From assembly GCF_047663525.1 (NCBI RefSeq), contig NC_092597.1, positions 23,442,501 through 23,506,500 on the forward strand: DNA of 64,000 nucleotides, given 5' to 3'. This document shows positions 11,012-25,482 of the stretch, piece by piece; positions within the stretch are counted from its first letter, which is position 1, and every line of letters begins with the position of its first letter. The position numbers and the translations under genes were made by a program. Origin of the DNA: Anas platyrhynchos. Lineage: Eukaryota > Chordata > Aves > Anseriformes > Anatidae. Below the pieces are notes generated by a model that saw only the letters and a list, made by a program, of their open reading frames with translations, was not told the origin of the DNA and made no database searches.

Positions 11012-14000
11012 GTAAGTAATAAAGGAGCAGGGTTTCTGGTCTGTCTGGCTCCTTCCTAGGCTGCTGGGGTTGTTCCTCACAGCAAGTCTTTTCTCTAAGC
11101 TTTTGTTTGAAGACGTAGATAAGCATTGGTGTTACAGAGTCCAGAGCAGCTTGTACAAAGTAGTAGGTAACAGTAATTCAAATTAAAAAAAAAAAAAAAT
11201 CCCAATGTGTGAGCAAATGTCTGATATCCAACTGTGGAATGATTTGGGCACAGAACATTTAATTACATAGGTTTTTTTATCCAAAGTGAGAGCATGTAGG
11301 AATGAGTCTATTAGTGGTAGAGCATTACAGCTATGTAGAAACATTGGAATTACTGCAGCAAAACTGTTGGACTAATATAGTGAACAATGCTAATCAATTT
11401 GAAACCACATACAAACTATTTACTTTTTAAGCTGGCTTCCTAAGGATTATTTTTTCTGTATATTTTTCTTCACTAACAACTTTTAAGCCTGTTAGGGATT
11501 TTCATCTATAGAAGACAGAACACGGAGTATCAGAGATCATTAGACTCCTGCATGTTTCATTACAGTGGGTGTTTAGGTAAGGACAGAGAGAGATCCTATA
11601 AATATTTAACTGAGGGAAACAATATAGCATGAACTCTTGCACTAGTGGATTCATGAGAATCCATATGCTTGAGAGAGATTGTAAGATGATACATCTCAAC
11701 CGCAGAAAAATCCATCTGAAACTAGAGTTCATTAGTTCTGGTATTTGGAGAACTATTTGTTCTTTAAATATTCATTGGTATTTAAATGTGTTAATTTCAA
11801 TAAGCATTTAATATTTCTGTATATGGTGCCATATTCATTCCTAATGTAATGGTTTTAAAGCCAGAAGGAATGTATCCAGAAAGAATTGCTTAATTTCCAT
11901 AAACTTCTCATTATAGCTCTCTTGATTTTTTTTTGTTTTAATTCAATCAAAACTGTTTTGGAATTTTTCTTTGATTGAATTATATTGTATATTAAAATTT
12001 CAAATTGGGCCGATTACAGTTCTGTTCCATTTGACAACTACAAAATAATTCTGCGTTATGAAATGGAGCTTATCGTATAAAACTGAAGCACTAATTTCTC
12101 CAATCTGCTGAGGATCCCTAACTGTGTACAAGTCAACCAGTACGAAGCAGAGCATTGCAGAGCTGCCCCAGTGGGAGCATTGTCTGGCCACTGAGCTTTC
12201 TGGGACATGAAGCTGGCAGAACGTACCTAGATCCTGCTCCCACCGTCAGAACTGAGGGCAGAAGACATGGTAAAATGCAGTTTCACCAGGTCTAGTTTTT
12301 TGCTGGTATCAATTCCCTATACAGGTGTTATTACCTAGAGTTAGCGCTCCCGTTTCTGTGCCTTTTTAATTATTCCATGGCTAAGTGACTCTGAATGAAG
12401 GGACATAGTGATAACTAGCTTTCTGTTTTCCCTTTCATACTGTGTTTATGTTAGGCTTTGATGTAGCCAGGAACCAATCCTTTAGAAGCCCTCAAACACA
12501 ATCATTTATTGGAAGTTGGAAAATATATATGGAATGATGCATTTGATCTAATTTCCTAGAGTCAGCAGGAAAGCTTCCATAAATCCAGACCAATATTAAA
12601 GTGAAACTTGCTGCTATTTCGAACGTCTTGTTTGAATATGTGTGTTCAAATTTTTCTGCCTTCTGAGTTTAGCCCCCTTTTGTAAAACGGGAGACCTTTT
12701 TTATATGTAATGAATTGCAGTTTCCACTGAGTATTACCATTGAGAGCAGAGGATTAAAATCATCCTTTGTTAAGGAATACCATTGTAATGATACACATTT
12801 AAACATCAAAGCATTAGTTTATGAGCACAGGCATGCTTTAATGTCCTATTACAGTATGTAGACCTGTTTCTTTCGATAATGAAGACATTGTGTCATCGGC
12901 ATAGGCTGCCACATACAAAACGTATGCTGGCAGGTTATTAAAAAATTCAGCTTCTTGATGAAAGACTATCCTGCAGGCTAAGAGTACAGTGAAAAGACTC
13001 CATTCTGGTAGAATTATTAGAAATGAGAATATGACTGTAAGCACTAAATTATGTTAATACTTACAAATAGCATCATTTGCATAGCAGTTTAAGACACGAT
13101 ACCCAGATTTTCCTCATTGGTATGTAGTAGACAAGAGATTAAAAATAATGTAGTTTTTGAGTTTGAATTGTGTAAAAATCTATTCCATCTAAAAATGAGA
13201 CTGATTTTAGGTTCCTCATTTCAAAAATAGCATTGGGCAAACAAAAATGCAGGACAAGATTATTGATGTATTTTACCTCGTTAACTTAATGCAGCATCTG
13301 AGTTATCTGAACAATTATTTCGCAACTTGTAAGGGGTAGAATTTACAAACTCTGCTGAATGTCTCTGCAAGGCCTTCATCCTACTGTGCACTGCTTAAGT
13401 CTGCCAGTTTATAAAAAAAAACTCATCCTGAGGCCCAGATTCTAATGATATTCAATATCAAGTGAACTGCCTTCAACATAAATGCTCATTTTGCAGTTTA
13501 AGGCCATTTGTAAAGACATTTGTTTTTGTATTGTTACCTGAGCATCTACTTGTGGCTGTGGTCAGAGGTAAAATTTGTGGCTAAGCAGACCTTATTCAGC
13601 CCTGCTTTATGTGAGCTGGAGGAAAGATGCCCAGATGCCCACTCGGAATTCAAGCAGTAAAGAACAGTGGAGAAGCCGTCTACCACATATGTTATTTGTG
13701 GTTATTTTGTTTGTTTTGGAATAGAGACAAGGCTGACAAAACCTGCAGTGCCTCTTGGTCTTCAACCTGAACTCACAACACTCACAGTCCTCTTGCCTGT
13801 TAGAGGGAGTATAATATTGCCTTCCTGTTAGTGTTGCCTTTTTTTGTTCTTCTAGCAGTCCTCACATAAAATAATACAGGACTGTGCAGAGATCCCACCG
13901 TGTTGTGTAACTATACATGTGTAAATAGTAGCTAAATCATGAGGTAAGATTAATAGTCAAATTAATTTCAGAATTAACTTTTATTACACTGCAACTCTTA

Positions 14001-17000
14001 ATTAACCACCAGGACCAGCAACATGTGGCAAGTTTACATAGCAGCAAGGCTAAGATAAGAAGATCAGGCTGAAAACAAAAGGAGGGATATATGGGGATAA
14101 AGAGGAAAAGAGCCAAAATACAAGAACAGAACAAGACACAGAAAAAGAAACAACAAATATTCTCTTGAATAAGCTATTATAATTGGCCGTGGCTACACAG
14201 CCGTTTCAAAAGTCTTCATTAAATGCCTGTTGTAGAAGAAGAAAAGCTATTTAATGTGCTTGGGCAGCCTACTGTTTTAAATGTTAGAGAGTTTGAATCT
14301 CGTTGTCTCCACTTGTGTCGCAGTATTTTGTCATGGTTTCTTTTCTTTATAGACCGTATCTTGGTTAGTTCACTAAAATGTGTAATAGGAAATCAAAATC
14401 TTTTCAAAAGGTGATAAATCCAGAAAACCCAACTTTCAGTCTGAGTTGCAAGAAGCAATATTCAGATGCTGGTTTCAGGATTGTGCATTGATTGCTTTTG
14501 GAAAATTGCAATTTCAAAGGCCAAGATGAAGTGCTGGCTGTTCCTTTATATTTAAGTGGTTTTGGTCAATATTCAAAAGCCCTGTAATAAGTAATTAGAT
14601 GAACTTCGTGATTGCTTGAAAATCAAGAATAGTGGTGAGGAGGTTTTTAACTGGTTGAATGAGTTGCATTCACTATAAAAAACCTGAAGCTTACATGTAT
14701 GTACCATATCCTGTTAGTTTGCTGAAGCAGGAATTCAGAGTAAAGAGCATTCTTATAAATAGATAAAATAAAATCATCCGTAGTCCTGTCAGAGAAATGT
14801 AGAAATGTGGTATTGCCAGCACACTGATATGTCTGTCTGAATCATACATCTTCCCAACACTGCCTTTTTTTTTTTTTTCCCTTTCTGTTACCCATCCTCA
14901 TTTTCACTGTTCTGATCACCTTTTGTAACACTGCCAACTTTGTTCTGGGGCAAGGCTACACAAATATTGGTGGAACTGGGATGAAGTGCAAGCAATTGAA
15001 TTGCTCTTGGTGTAACACCTAACGTGTGCTGAGTGGGGTCGTAGGCAAGTACTCTGTGCTGCTGCTGTTATTTATTGTACACATGCAATTGCAGGTGTGC
15101 TAATTTTTTCAACCTGAAGAGGGCCAGAAACTCTGCCAGATACACAGAAGATCCATTTACCGAATTTTGACAGGCTTTTAAAATTTCTTCTGTCCAATAT
15201 GATATTTAATAGGAAAAGGGAAAGAGCTCAAAGACTTAAAGAAGAACTTGATTGCCAGTAAAGCAATACAGTTGCAGGTTGTCTCCCAGTATGGGCAGCG
15301 CTCTGTGAACATATATCTAAATAGTTTAAATAGTCACTGTGTCTGCAAACACTCAGCAGTGCTCTAACTCAGTTTATTAATATATCTATGTAGCTGCCTT
15401 AGTGATGTTTCAGGTGATTGTTAAATCCTAACTAAAGCATGATAATTGTATTCCTTGGTTAAATTAAAGCCGTGATATCCATTCCTAAGACCTGGAATAA
15501 TCAGATATGCAAGCTGTTGGTGTGTATGTCCTATTGATTTAATATGCTTCTAATCAGTACATAAAGCTATAGGCCTGCAGTGTTAATTTTTCATATGCTT
15601 ACAAAGTACCCTTTGATTTTCTGTCACGCGTTAATTACAGCGTTTTGCCATTAAATAGGAAGCTTTGTGTAAACTAATTACTAGGTAATCATTGTCTACC
15701 GCAAGCGTGCTGTTTGTACCTTTTATTTTATTCTAAAAATGCACAGATCTCGCAGTCTGGAACCACTATACCTTCCAGCCATTAGCTCTCACTAATTCAT
15801 AGCATTATTGTGTTAAGATTGTAGGAGTTGTAATTGTTGTGGTATCAGTGCTGTTAATTACCGGAGTAAACAGTTGAAATGGTGCCAAGGTCTATTGTAC
15901 AAGGCAGAGGAAAGGAGGTTTAAATGTTACTTCCACCATCTGGGGACTGGAGTAGAGGCAAATGCTAGAAAACAGCAGTGAGGCAATATCAGAACTTCAG
16001 CTCCAGGGTTTGAGGCCATATGGATCCAGAATATTTTGAATCAATTGAATTTAACTGCCAGTTTTTAGCAATAACAGTGTGGAAGGAGAGGATAAAGCAA
16101 GAGCACTAAAGAAATCTGAAATCCGTTAATGTTATCACATGCAATAAAATGCCTGCTTGGATTATTTTAAAAATGTTTATTTTGCTAAAATCCAAAAAAA
16201 AGGAACACAGGCAACTCTAAGAATAAAAGAAGTTTAACTGTGTGCTGTTTGTGAAATGCAGCGCGGGTTTTGTCTGACAATTCCTTTAGTGTTACAGCTC
16301 AGCAATTTAGATAAAATTCCTGGCAAGTGACTGTGCATTATCTATACGGTGTCTCTTTTCTTTTTGGAATCGCATTGTTTGGAATTCATTATAAGCCTTT
16401 CTTTAGTGAAACAAGCCAGAAATGGGGGGGGTGAGGATAGATGACACGACTGAACAAAATTTATAGAGTTTGAAATATAGATAAACAATCCAGTTAGGAA
16501 AATCTTACTAATCTGAGAGTATCTGAATTGATTGTGCATTTGCAGATATTAATTAAAATTCAGAAAAGGCATGCTCAAATGTTACTTGTCTCATTTTGTA
16601 TAAGTATTATCATCCCAAAGTCCTGAACTTAGAAATCTTGAAATAAACGTAGGATTTTTTAAATTATTTTTTTTAAAGGACTTTTAGAAAAGTATGAAAA
16701 CTGTTTAACGTTTTCCTCATTCTGAAGGTACGCTTGGGGAGCCTTGAAAACAAACTGAAGGCCACAATCTTGCCAAATAGATGCTCTTATGCACAAAATG
16801 CCAATGCACATAGAGTAGTTTTTGGAAAAGGAAAGCAAACTCTTTAATGAAATTGTCATCATCCCAAATTAACATGCCGTGCATAAACATGCAGAATTAT
16901 TTGACAGGCTTGTAGAGCTTTCAAGATCCTCCTCCTGCCTGATTCTTGGTAGAACGGGCTGTAGTGATTTTGTATTTGATTTCCCCACATATATTGTTTT

Positions 17001-18225
17001 CCGAGATGACATCTACAAACAGGGAACTCGGCAGCATATTGCTGCTGCCAGTTTAGGAGTGTTCAGAGGAAATAGAAAGGATCTCTCTTTCTAAACAATC
17101 CTGGTTTATTTATCTTTTATTGGTCTGTTAGCAGATGTTGAAGCAGTTCAGGGCACAATGTAAACATGTGCTTTTCAATAGAGGTATGGTAAGTAGCAGA
17201 GTATACAATGAAACTGAAGCAATTGGGAGGGGTGTTTTGGACTAGGCCAGTATTTTTTGCTTTGTGTGCGCGTGTATGTAGCTGAATTTAGAATTAAAAG
17301 AAGTGCTTGATCTTTATATATTGAAATCCTCAGCGTGCAGAGTGACAGCATGAGCCAGAAGAGAAAACCATGGCCCCATGTGGTGTGAAAAAAGGAACAG
17401 CAGTTTAAGTGCTGGAAAGTTGAAAGAGAACTAACCTTCTTGTTCTTGTAGTCAAGGAAAGTGGCTGTTTTGTGCTTTTGTATTGAAGCATAGCATATGT
17501 GCCTCAGTTTGACAAAAAGCCTCTTGAGTCAAAGCAACCCTAGTCCTGTGTGCTGATCCAAAGCGAAGGCCGTGATAATGAGGGACGGGCTCTCAGGAAG
17601 CAGTGAGTAGATAATACTACATAAGTGGAGAATTCTGTGCACTGTTTTCGCCATTCTACTTAATGCAAGTCGCAGCCACGGTGAATCACTTGCCATACAG
17701 CTGAAATGGGCCATTAGCTATCAGGGAAAATTGTCTTTGCTACTTTCAGCAGATGGAGCAAATATTTTACAAAGCAATTTTACATACGAAAAACATTTGT
17801 GTTACTTGGTAATGATGGCTGTTTTACATGATGTTACCTTCTATCAGAACATACTTTTCCAGCTCATGGAAGGCAAAATTGGCACTTTTTAATTTTGAAA
17901 TTTGCAGTTTATTATTAAATGCTTGGGCTCTCAATCAGGTTGCAAACTTTTAAGTAGGTAGGGTAATCAGTGTATCATATCCGAAATCGTTTTGATTTTT
18001 ACAATCACTTCAAATTGTTTTGTTCACTGGGGTAGGTTGTGGTTCTGGCCAGCAGATACCTGTCTGAATTTGAAGAAATTGTTGAATCAGTTTGTTTTGC
18101 AAAATAAGAAGGAATTAAACTTATCTGGACTGCAGTCTGAAAGCAGTTACTGGACTCTTCTAATAATGCCGTGGTTGCTGATGTTACTGAGAACATAAGA
18201 ATAAGCTGGGCTGGACCAATTCACA

Positions 18226-18390
18226 TCAAGGCAGCTAGAATAAGTTATCATAGCTCCACTGATCACAATATAAAGGATATACTGTATAAACAGTGTGAAT
18301 TGTCATAGTGCCATTGAAGTGGCATAAATTGCCATAGCTTCATTGACTTCAGCAAAGCTATGGCAGTTTGTTTTGCTGAGGATCTGTCTG
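18226..18390. repeat. Old dispersed repeat remnant
   Basis: CATTGACTTCAGCAAAGCTA followed by TGGCAG and GCTGAGGATCTG matches the CATTGACTTCAATGGAGCTATG...GCTGAGGATCTGG pattern common in old amniote repeats. Two weaker ATAG-x-x-CCA-x-TGA units precede it at about 18245 and 18305. Confidence 0.5.
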
Positions 18391-21300
18391 CTGATTTTGT
18401 TCTTCTCTGGCCCAGTCAGCTTTACTTACTTGGAAGTTACTTTCTTCAGTCTGTTTGCTTGCGAGGTCTAGATAATTTCCTTTCAATCTGATTTTTAGCT
18501 AAAAAGCCCCGGGACTTTCTCATGCATTCTGCTCTGCAGCCTCTTTCTGTCCCCAGGTCTTTCTTCCTATTTCTAACTCTATTTCTTCTTCCTATTTATT
18601 TAGTTATCTTCTCAACAGGCTTTTCTTTGTTGACTGATCTTTCTTGAGAAGATTTCCTTCAGCATATGCCACATTTGGTCCTATTTTTTGTTGCAACTGC
18701 TATTCCAAAAAAAACTTCTAGAATTCAGCATGCAGAAGGGCAAGAAATTATTTTAGATTTAAAGAGAAAATGTGTAATTTTTTAATGCTTATTCAGCATT
18801 ATAAAAATGTGCAAAACATTTGGACAGCTTTAAAGGTTTCTACGTGACGTAAACAGCATTTAGGCTGCTCATTTTTTACTTGTGCTAAGAAAAATCAGCT
18901 GAAAGGTTTGAACAAATGCTCCCTGTTTACATTGAGCCTATGATTCTGAATTGTTTTGGGCCACATCAAGAGAGAAAACATTGGTAAGCTCTGCTGGAGA
19001 TACCGTCCAATTTAAATGAAATTAGCCTACAGAGCACTGATCCTTTTAAAAGGTTTGACTCCATGAGTGAATGTTGGATCTGGGCTTGAATTTGCCTAGT
19101 AAAACTCCCTATAATCAGGATTATTGCCTTTTTAGAGCTTACAGTTGCAAAAAAACTTCAGCTGGAATTCCAGGTGCTGATCCTGAAAAAGCGGTCTCGT
19201 ATCTCCCTTCTGTGAACACCTGGATTATCTAGGCGTTCCTTGGTAAAAGCACTGTTATGTTGGGTCTGATCTCAAGAACATTTCTCAGATCTTCTTGAAT
19301 CAGTTATTTCTCTAAAAGCCCCCATCTTCTTCCAGTAACGTGGTTGCTTTTGATGCGCGCACCTTTCGCAGTCAGCTAGTACTGAGGGTGCTTTGAACTG
19401 CCAGGTGCTCCTGAGCCTGGCGATGGGCATCCCCACGGCCCTACCAGGCATTCTGAGTTTATCTTGAGCTGATCACCCCTACACATGCTATTTCACCTTA
19501 TTTAAGCAAGCAACACTGGGTCGATTGAGGAAGTGCCACAGGAGTCTTGCCTGTCTGATATCCCTCGTGGACAGGCAGTAGCAGCACACGATGCTCCTCT
19601 GCAGGTAGGTGAGGTGAATGGGCTCTGTGTCTTGCCAGCAGCCTCCACTTACGAACCAGCTAAGTTTCTCTCCTGAGTTTGGAAGTTCTGCTTGATTTAG
19701 TACCCAGTTTAGGGAGCTTTCTTTCACGGCGGTGTGTGATCCGTGAAAACAACTCTGGCTAAAAGGAGTCACAACTGTCCCCAGCACTGCTCCGTGGAAT
19801 TGGCATGGCTGCCCTAATGTCCCTCAAAATTGTTGCAGTGGGAAATTGTGGCCCAGTTCACATAACCGTTGTTTAATTTTTATTTATACTGGCTTGGTCA
19901 CAGCACTCTCAAATGCTTCTACGCATCCAGCAGGGATTATTGTTATTTTTTCCCCCTCTAATTCGTCAAAAGCTTTCAGGCAAGCCACAAAATATCTCTT
20001 CTTTTGTTTGTTTGTTTTTAGATTTCTGTTTAAATTGCTCAATACCCAGTCATTAGATCTTAGGGATGAGAGTTGGTGTGACAGAGGTACTGCTGAATGC
20101 ACTGACAGGTGCAAACTGATTTGTAGGTCAGCAGCTCCATGACATTCATCATGGCTCAGATCCTCTCTCCGAAGCTGTATTTATTTTCATTGTGCAACAA
20201 ACCACCTCATCTTGTGACTTCTTGGCTTAGCAATATTTCAACACAAATACAAACCAAGACAAGGCCAACTGGTATTTGCTCAGTTTTCTGTTGTTGTAGT
20301 CAGCTGAGCTATCAAAAACCAAAATTGCTGGTTAAGGATTTGTTTTGGGAGGAAGCTATCAGGTGGGACCCAACTCTGGGTAAATTCTGAACTTGGATCT
20401 TGCTTTTTATATAGTCCTTTGTTTTTGCTGTAAGGTTAAGATTATGCTTTGCAGTTTGTTGATACACTGACTTAGACCATTTTCAAACATTTTTTTTCAG
20501 AGACGTTTAAAGTCAACAACATACTTTTCTCCTTAGTATGTGACATGAGCTCACATAGCCTGGATCACTGTCATATCTAAGCACCTTAATATTTTTATGC
20601 ATTTTTTCCTCGATTCCACATAATCTAGGGCACAGCAATTATCCCTCTTTTCTGGACAGCTGAGGCAAAGAAAGAAAGTCACTTTTCCAAAGTCTCACCA
20701 GGCAGATCTCATGCAGGAACAAGATGCACCTAGGTCTTCCATATGTGGAGTTGACACCCCAATTATTGGCCCATGCTCATTCTCGTTTTACTAGATAAAT
20801 CACAGTATGCTGATTTTGAATTTGTATTTTTGGTTACGTCATATCATGTTTTTCATGACAAAACCCATCTCTTCAAATTCCCTTATCTGGAAAAATAGAT
20901 ATTTATTTTTTCTTATTCTAGATGCTAGCCATAAGGTTTTATCATGTTCCTCCAGAGCTCCCGATAATATGATTGTGGCTTAGGACATTGCTAAGATCAG
21001 AGGACTGTTGGTCATCTTCTGAAGCACTGGATGCTGGAGAGAGAGAATGTAAAACAGAAGCAAAGAGGCCCAGGGGAAGCAGGAGAATGCTTATGAAGCA
21101 GCAAGGAAAGGAGCCTGAAGCAATAGAGTCAGGGTGCTTGCACTTTATATGCTCATGTACTTCTGGGACATTTTTGAACAGTAAAAGCAATGCAGTTAGT
21201 TTCTGTATTTAATGGGGTTGTTTTGTGTGTGTAATAATATAGTGAAGAACTTGAAACTAGGAAAAAGCTTGTTTATCTCCTATAATATGACTAATCAAAT

Positions 21301-21420
21301 TCTGCCAAAGATAGAGGCACTAGTACATTTCTGAATTTGTTACAGACTGGGGAGTGCAATAAGAATGTCTCCCATTTTAAAAACACTTGTGGTTGATTAT
21401 TCCTCTCCCTCCCGCTTTTC

Positions 21421-21447
21421 TTTTTTTTTTTTTTTTTTTTTTTTTTT
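21421..21447. repeat. Poly(T) run, 27 bases
   Basis: A single uninterrupted T run after a C/T-rich stretch in an IQCH intron. No transposon body was recognised beside it. Confidence 0.9.
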
Positions 21448-21889
21448 GACTAGAGGCTGTTTGTGTTATATAACAGCTCAAACATAGAGCCCATAAAAGT
21501 ATTTCTGGTATATGTGACTATTTCAATATGCTCAGATCCAAAATATAAACAATGTAGAAGTTATTGACTGCTGGTATTGATCCCTAAGCAGTTACCAAGT
21601 GCTTAGCATTTTCAGTTGCCAGATCAAATTATTGATATAAATTATAATGAAATAGATGCTGCACTGAAGGTGGGGGGTGGAATTGTCTTTCAGAGAAGGA
21701 AAATTTTCAATAGGAGGGAAGAGTAGTAAGTAGAAAAATTAAAAAAGGCTTCCTGACTGTGGGTAAACAGTAACCACATTTTTTTTTTTTTTTTTTTGCC
21801 TGTTGGAGGCCTGGTTTTTAATCACCCCACAAGCAGTTTTCATTTCTGTAGTAAAATTGCTTGTGGTTCTATTTAATTTGTTTCTGCAG

Positions 21890-22010
21890 GAGCCAGCTTT
21901 GGTGAAGATCTCCCAGGAGCTGCCGGGCCTTTTAGCACAGCACGTACAGCCAGTCAATGAGAAACGATTCCCTACATGGGAAAAATTCCTCCAAACATTT
22001 CTTAGTCAAG
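21890..22010 (+). CDS. IQCH: IQCH exon
   Basis: The 121-nt exon runs from the CTGCAG acceptor (21888-21889) to a GTAAAT donor at 22011. It encodes 40 residues ([20 protein letters not shown], then [20 protein letters not shown]) plus one base, G, which joins GT of the next exon to give Gly. The helix and the R-F-PTW-x-x-F pattern fit the linker helix between the glycine loop and the central sheet of an ATP-grasp-like domain. The residues are nearly identical to mammalian IQCH as I recognise it. Confidence 0.96.
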
Positions 22011-23397
22011 GTAAATAAGACTGCAAAGTCGCTGTTAAGTGTTATAAGGAGTAATTATACCATATTGTATGCCATATTCTTGTTAATCTTGGGCCCATTT
22101 AAATATTTATCTCTCTTTATTTCTCCATTATGCTTCAAATGTTCATTTACGAATGAATTATAGGCTGCTATTCTATCATTCATATGTCCTATCCAAGCGT
22201 TTAACCTATATTAATTCTGGTTTGTCCTTCTTACATAATTCTAACTCAATAAGCACCAACTCCTTAATCCTGGGTTTCTGTACTGGAGGCTGTCACATTT
22301 GGCAAAGAACTTCTTTAGAGGATGCTGGCATGTGAGTTTGCACACACGTGAATGTAAGAATATTTCATCTTTGGCTGTTGGTGAGCATCTGCGAGTTGAT
22401 TTTCTCTCCCATAGGACTAGGATTCAAGCTATATATGAACTCAGGGTGCTACATATATTGCATAAAGTTAGGCCTGGAGAAAAGCTGAGCTTTTCCTCCA
22501 GTGTTTGCTTTTCAAGCAGGTGGGATCACTGCTGAGAGTCAGTAATGCAGTGCCTTATTGTCCTTTACAGTCCATTGTTACAGATGCCTAGTTAGACTGT
22601 TGCCGTGCTCTTTCTTGCCCTCCAGCCAAAGGAACATTAATAAGTTCCAATCTGAGAGCTGGAAGTTTTATTCGCATAATGCTGAGAGCTCACCAGGGCT
22701 TCCTGCATTAACTCTATTATGGCACCTTTGCATCAGAGCTGACCAGTATGCAACTAGTTTGTCCTAACTAAATGAGTTATGGCATTATATGCAGTAAAAA
22801 TGCAAATCCATAATGCTAAGCAAATTTCTCTGTGATTTTCCTATGGACAACCATGCTAGGAGTTGTCAGCTTTTCCAGCATTCCCATCTACATACCAAGT
22901 TCCTTGTGTGGGTGAATACCAAAAGGCAGACTACATATCTCAGACCATTGTATGGATGGGAATCTCCAAGAGCAGTTCGCAGCAGGAGACACCACTCCCC
23001 AGAGGTCCTGACACTGTCATTTCACTGCTGTTCTGGCCCTGGTATTTGCCTGGTATTTGGAGAGTCCAGGGTTCATTCATATTACCCCAAAGCATACTCC
23101 TCCTGTCAGATGTGTGATGTAGTTCAAGTTCAGAACTGCTAGAAAAGCATCTGCAGATCAAAGCCGCTGGTTGAACTGTTCAGTGCTATAGTAGCTGAGA
23201 TCTCTTTCTTTTCTAAGAGATTCATGGGTCCTAGCTATGCTGCTCACATTACATTTATTTACTTGCTCTGTCTCCGTAGCAGTCCTCCCTGCAATGTCTG
23301 AGCACAATAGGAGCTGGATGGTTTCATTCTGTGCACTCTGAAGAGCGTCGTATGTGAATTTGATTACTAGCTTAACAGCTAATTCATTTCTTACTAG
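22011..23397 (+). other. IQCH: IQCH intron
   Basis: A 1.4-kb phase-1 intron. Overlapping open frames of 73 to 109 codons on both strands at 22813-23161 resemble no known protein and lack splice or start context. No repeats stand out. The acceptor is ACTAG at 23393-23397. Confidence 0.75.
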
Positions 23398-23684
23398 GTG
23401 GTGTGATAGAAGCCTTCCCGCTCTCAGAAAATGTCACAAACCTTACAGTGGATATGCTGATAGAGCCAACAGGCGAGATAACAATAGTGTCGTCTGGAGA
23501 CCAGCTCCATGCTGATGGACCTTTGCGATCATCTGGCACTACCATTCCACAATGTTCTGTTGATCCAGCCGTTCTTAATTCCCTCTGCTTAAAAATTGGA
23601 GAAACCTGTAAATCGAAAGGAGTGCTTGGTTACTTCTCAGTTGATTTTGTGACTTTCATCCATCCACAAACAATGGAGCAGCAG
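23398..23684 (+). CDS. IQCH: IQCH exon, ATP-grasp-like central sheet
   Basis: The 287-nt exon completes a Gly codon and encodes 95 residues up to ...TMEQQ, ending at a GTGAGT donor (23685). Visible elements in order are [12 protein letters not shown], the strand pair [32 protein letters not shown], a helix ([20 protein letters not shown]), then [16 protein letters not shown]. The order I-x-P-x-G-x-x-x-x-x-S-x-x-D-Q, then GxxxP, then GxxGxFSVDFV is the usual central sheet of ATP-grasp proteins. It is the most informative exon for the fold. Confidence 0.97.
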
Positions 23685-25442
23685 GTGAGTGGGGCAGATA
23701 CACTACTTCATAATGTCCCTCTGAGATCAAAAAATGTCTGCTTTCCTACTTGACTCCAAACAATAGTCAGGAGAAAGCTTTGCACTTTTAAACATTTTAT
23801 TTCTCAGCGGTGAGGCCTGTGGAGGTAGGTAGACCATGTGGTTATTTTAACAATAACATAAAATCTAGACCTGATCTGCCAGGTGGACCTGAGGAACCTT
23901 TTACATCAGCCTGAAGAGAAACAAGCCAACAAAGCCTGAAGGGTTTCTTTCAAAGCTGAATGATAAAATATATATATATATATCGAATTTCTTCCACTGA
24001 CTTTTTTTTCCCCACCTAAAATAAGTGTATTTTGCATTAAGTTGGTACTTACAGATGGTGGTCTCGTGGGTAAGATCACCTAGTGTATTTTAGTTTTCAA
24101 AAATGTTCTAAATCTTTTGTGTTTTGCTCAGGAAAAAAAAAAAAAAAGAGGGATTGTTGTACTTTTTGAATTAACCAATGTCTCTATAACAATGCAAATA
24201 CAGTTTGAGGATGAATCTAAGAAAGAAGTGATATTGACAATTCTTATGCCAAATAGGATGGTAGTGGTGAACGGCTGGGTTTACATTATTTATGGCTAAT
24301 TTAAGTAGAGAACAGATAAGTAGAGATAGGAAGCTGTCCAGTTATCATGTCTCAAAAAGTTACAGCCCTGGGTCAGGAGTTACTGTCTCTGAGCTGGTAC
24401 AAAACAGCTGATGGTTTCATACCTTGAATTTAAGTTCCCACGTCTTCCAGCTGAGCTCACCTTGCAGCCTTTCCCATTGTAAGGTCTCTTGCCTCTATCC
24501 AATTATCCTAGGAGTCTCATGGGAGATTAATATATAAGAGTTTTACCTTCTTGTGAGTTTGGTTGGTATTGGCCAATAGGCTTGGATATTAAGCCAGGTG
24601 TACAAATTCAAAGCATAATGTTAGAAAAAAATACAGCAAATTCTGGGTGAAGAGGTTGAGCTTTCAGCGTTCAGGTAGTGGCCTTGTGTTTGAAGGCTAA
24701 AGAAAATGAGATATTTTTAAAAGAAAGTAAAATTGCTATTGGTAGTGATGGATAGTGTTGTTGAGCTTGCTAGGTACAATTGTACAAATTCAAAATTAGT
24801 ATTTGCATGCAGATTCTCATTCAAGATCTCAGCATCAAGTCTCAATTACTTGTATTTCCAATGTATTTCCCTGTTTTTTAGGTCTTTTGCCATTGCATGT
24901 GCACTCATCTACCTATCTGAGCAAGTTTGTTGTCTTCTACAACCCTCAGTTAGCAAGCTCACTGTTTAAAGACTTTAACTGTAAAAGGGAATGTGCCTCT
25001 ATTTAATGGGGTAAGCTTGGATGGCTGGACTTTTAAAACATGGTGTGGCTACATGCACTTGAATCCATTTGGGTGTCAGTTTCGCCTAGGCAGCTGAAAA
25101 TCACAGCTTGTATGGTGTGAGAAAAGGCTCTAAACACAGGGCTTGTATTTAAAACCCAAGAGTTAGCATATGGTATCTATTGGCAAAAGCTGGCTCTTTG
25201 GCAGTGCTATGATAATTGTATTCCATTTTAAGCACAGAGGAGGTTTAAAATCAGACTTTTGGTAACTGATACCACTGTAGGGTGACTGTGGTAAACCAGA
25301 GAATCAGAATAAGGTTAGCGTTGAAATACAGATCACAGTTACATTTGACTCCCAACATGTATTTACACAAGCATTGTAATTAGAAGTGTGGATAAGCCAT
25401 ATTGGATAACTTCCACGTAAAGTTGCTTTAAAAAGATTAAAG

Positions 25443-25482
25443 GCTGACATTCTCACCCACTGAAGTCAATGGGAGTTTTGCC
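25443..25482. repeat. Old dispersed repeat remnant
   Basis: CACTGAAGTCAATGGGAGTT is a signature seen in many old repeat remnants of bird, turtle and crocodile genomes. I cannot name the family with certainty. Confidence 0.5.

Larger units (their letters stand above)
11012..21889 (+). other. IQCH: Large IQCH intron (10.9 kb)
   Basis: This phase-0 intron joins ...KKWAH directly to [11 protein letters not shown], as in mammalian IQCH, so no coding exon appears to be missing. It contains A/T runs at 11185-11199, 14865-14878, 21421-21447 (27 T) and 21779-21797. An old repeat remnant lies at 18226-18390, and a TAAT-rich block that looks like possible conserved non-coding DNA lies at 15540-15880. 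The many short open frames (under 100 codons) look random. No nested gene is recognisable. Confidence 0.7.

Noticed and set aside
22813..23161. Overlapping 109- and 84-codon + frames and a 73-codon minus frame
   Set aside because: They lie inside an intron, with no splice-site logic or recognisable residues.
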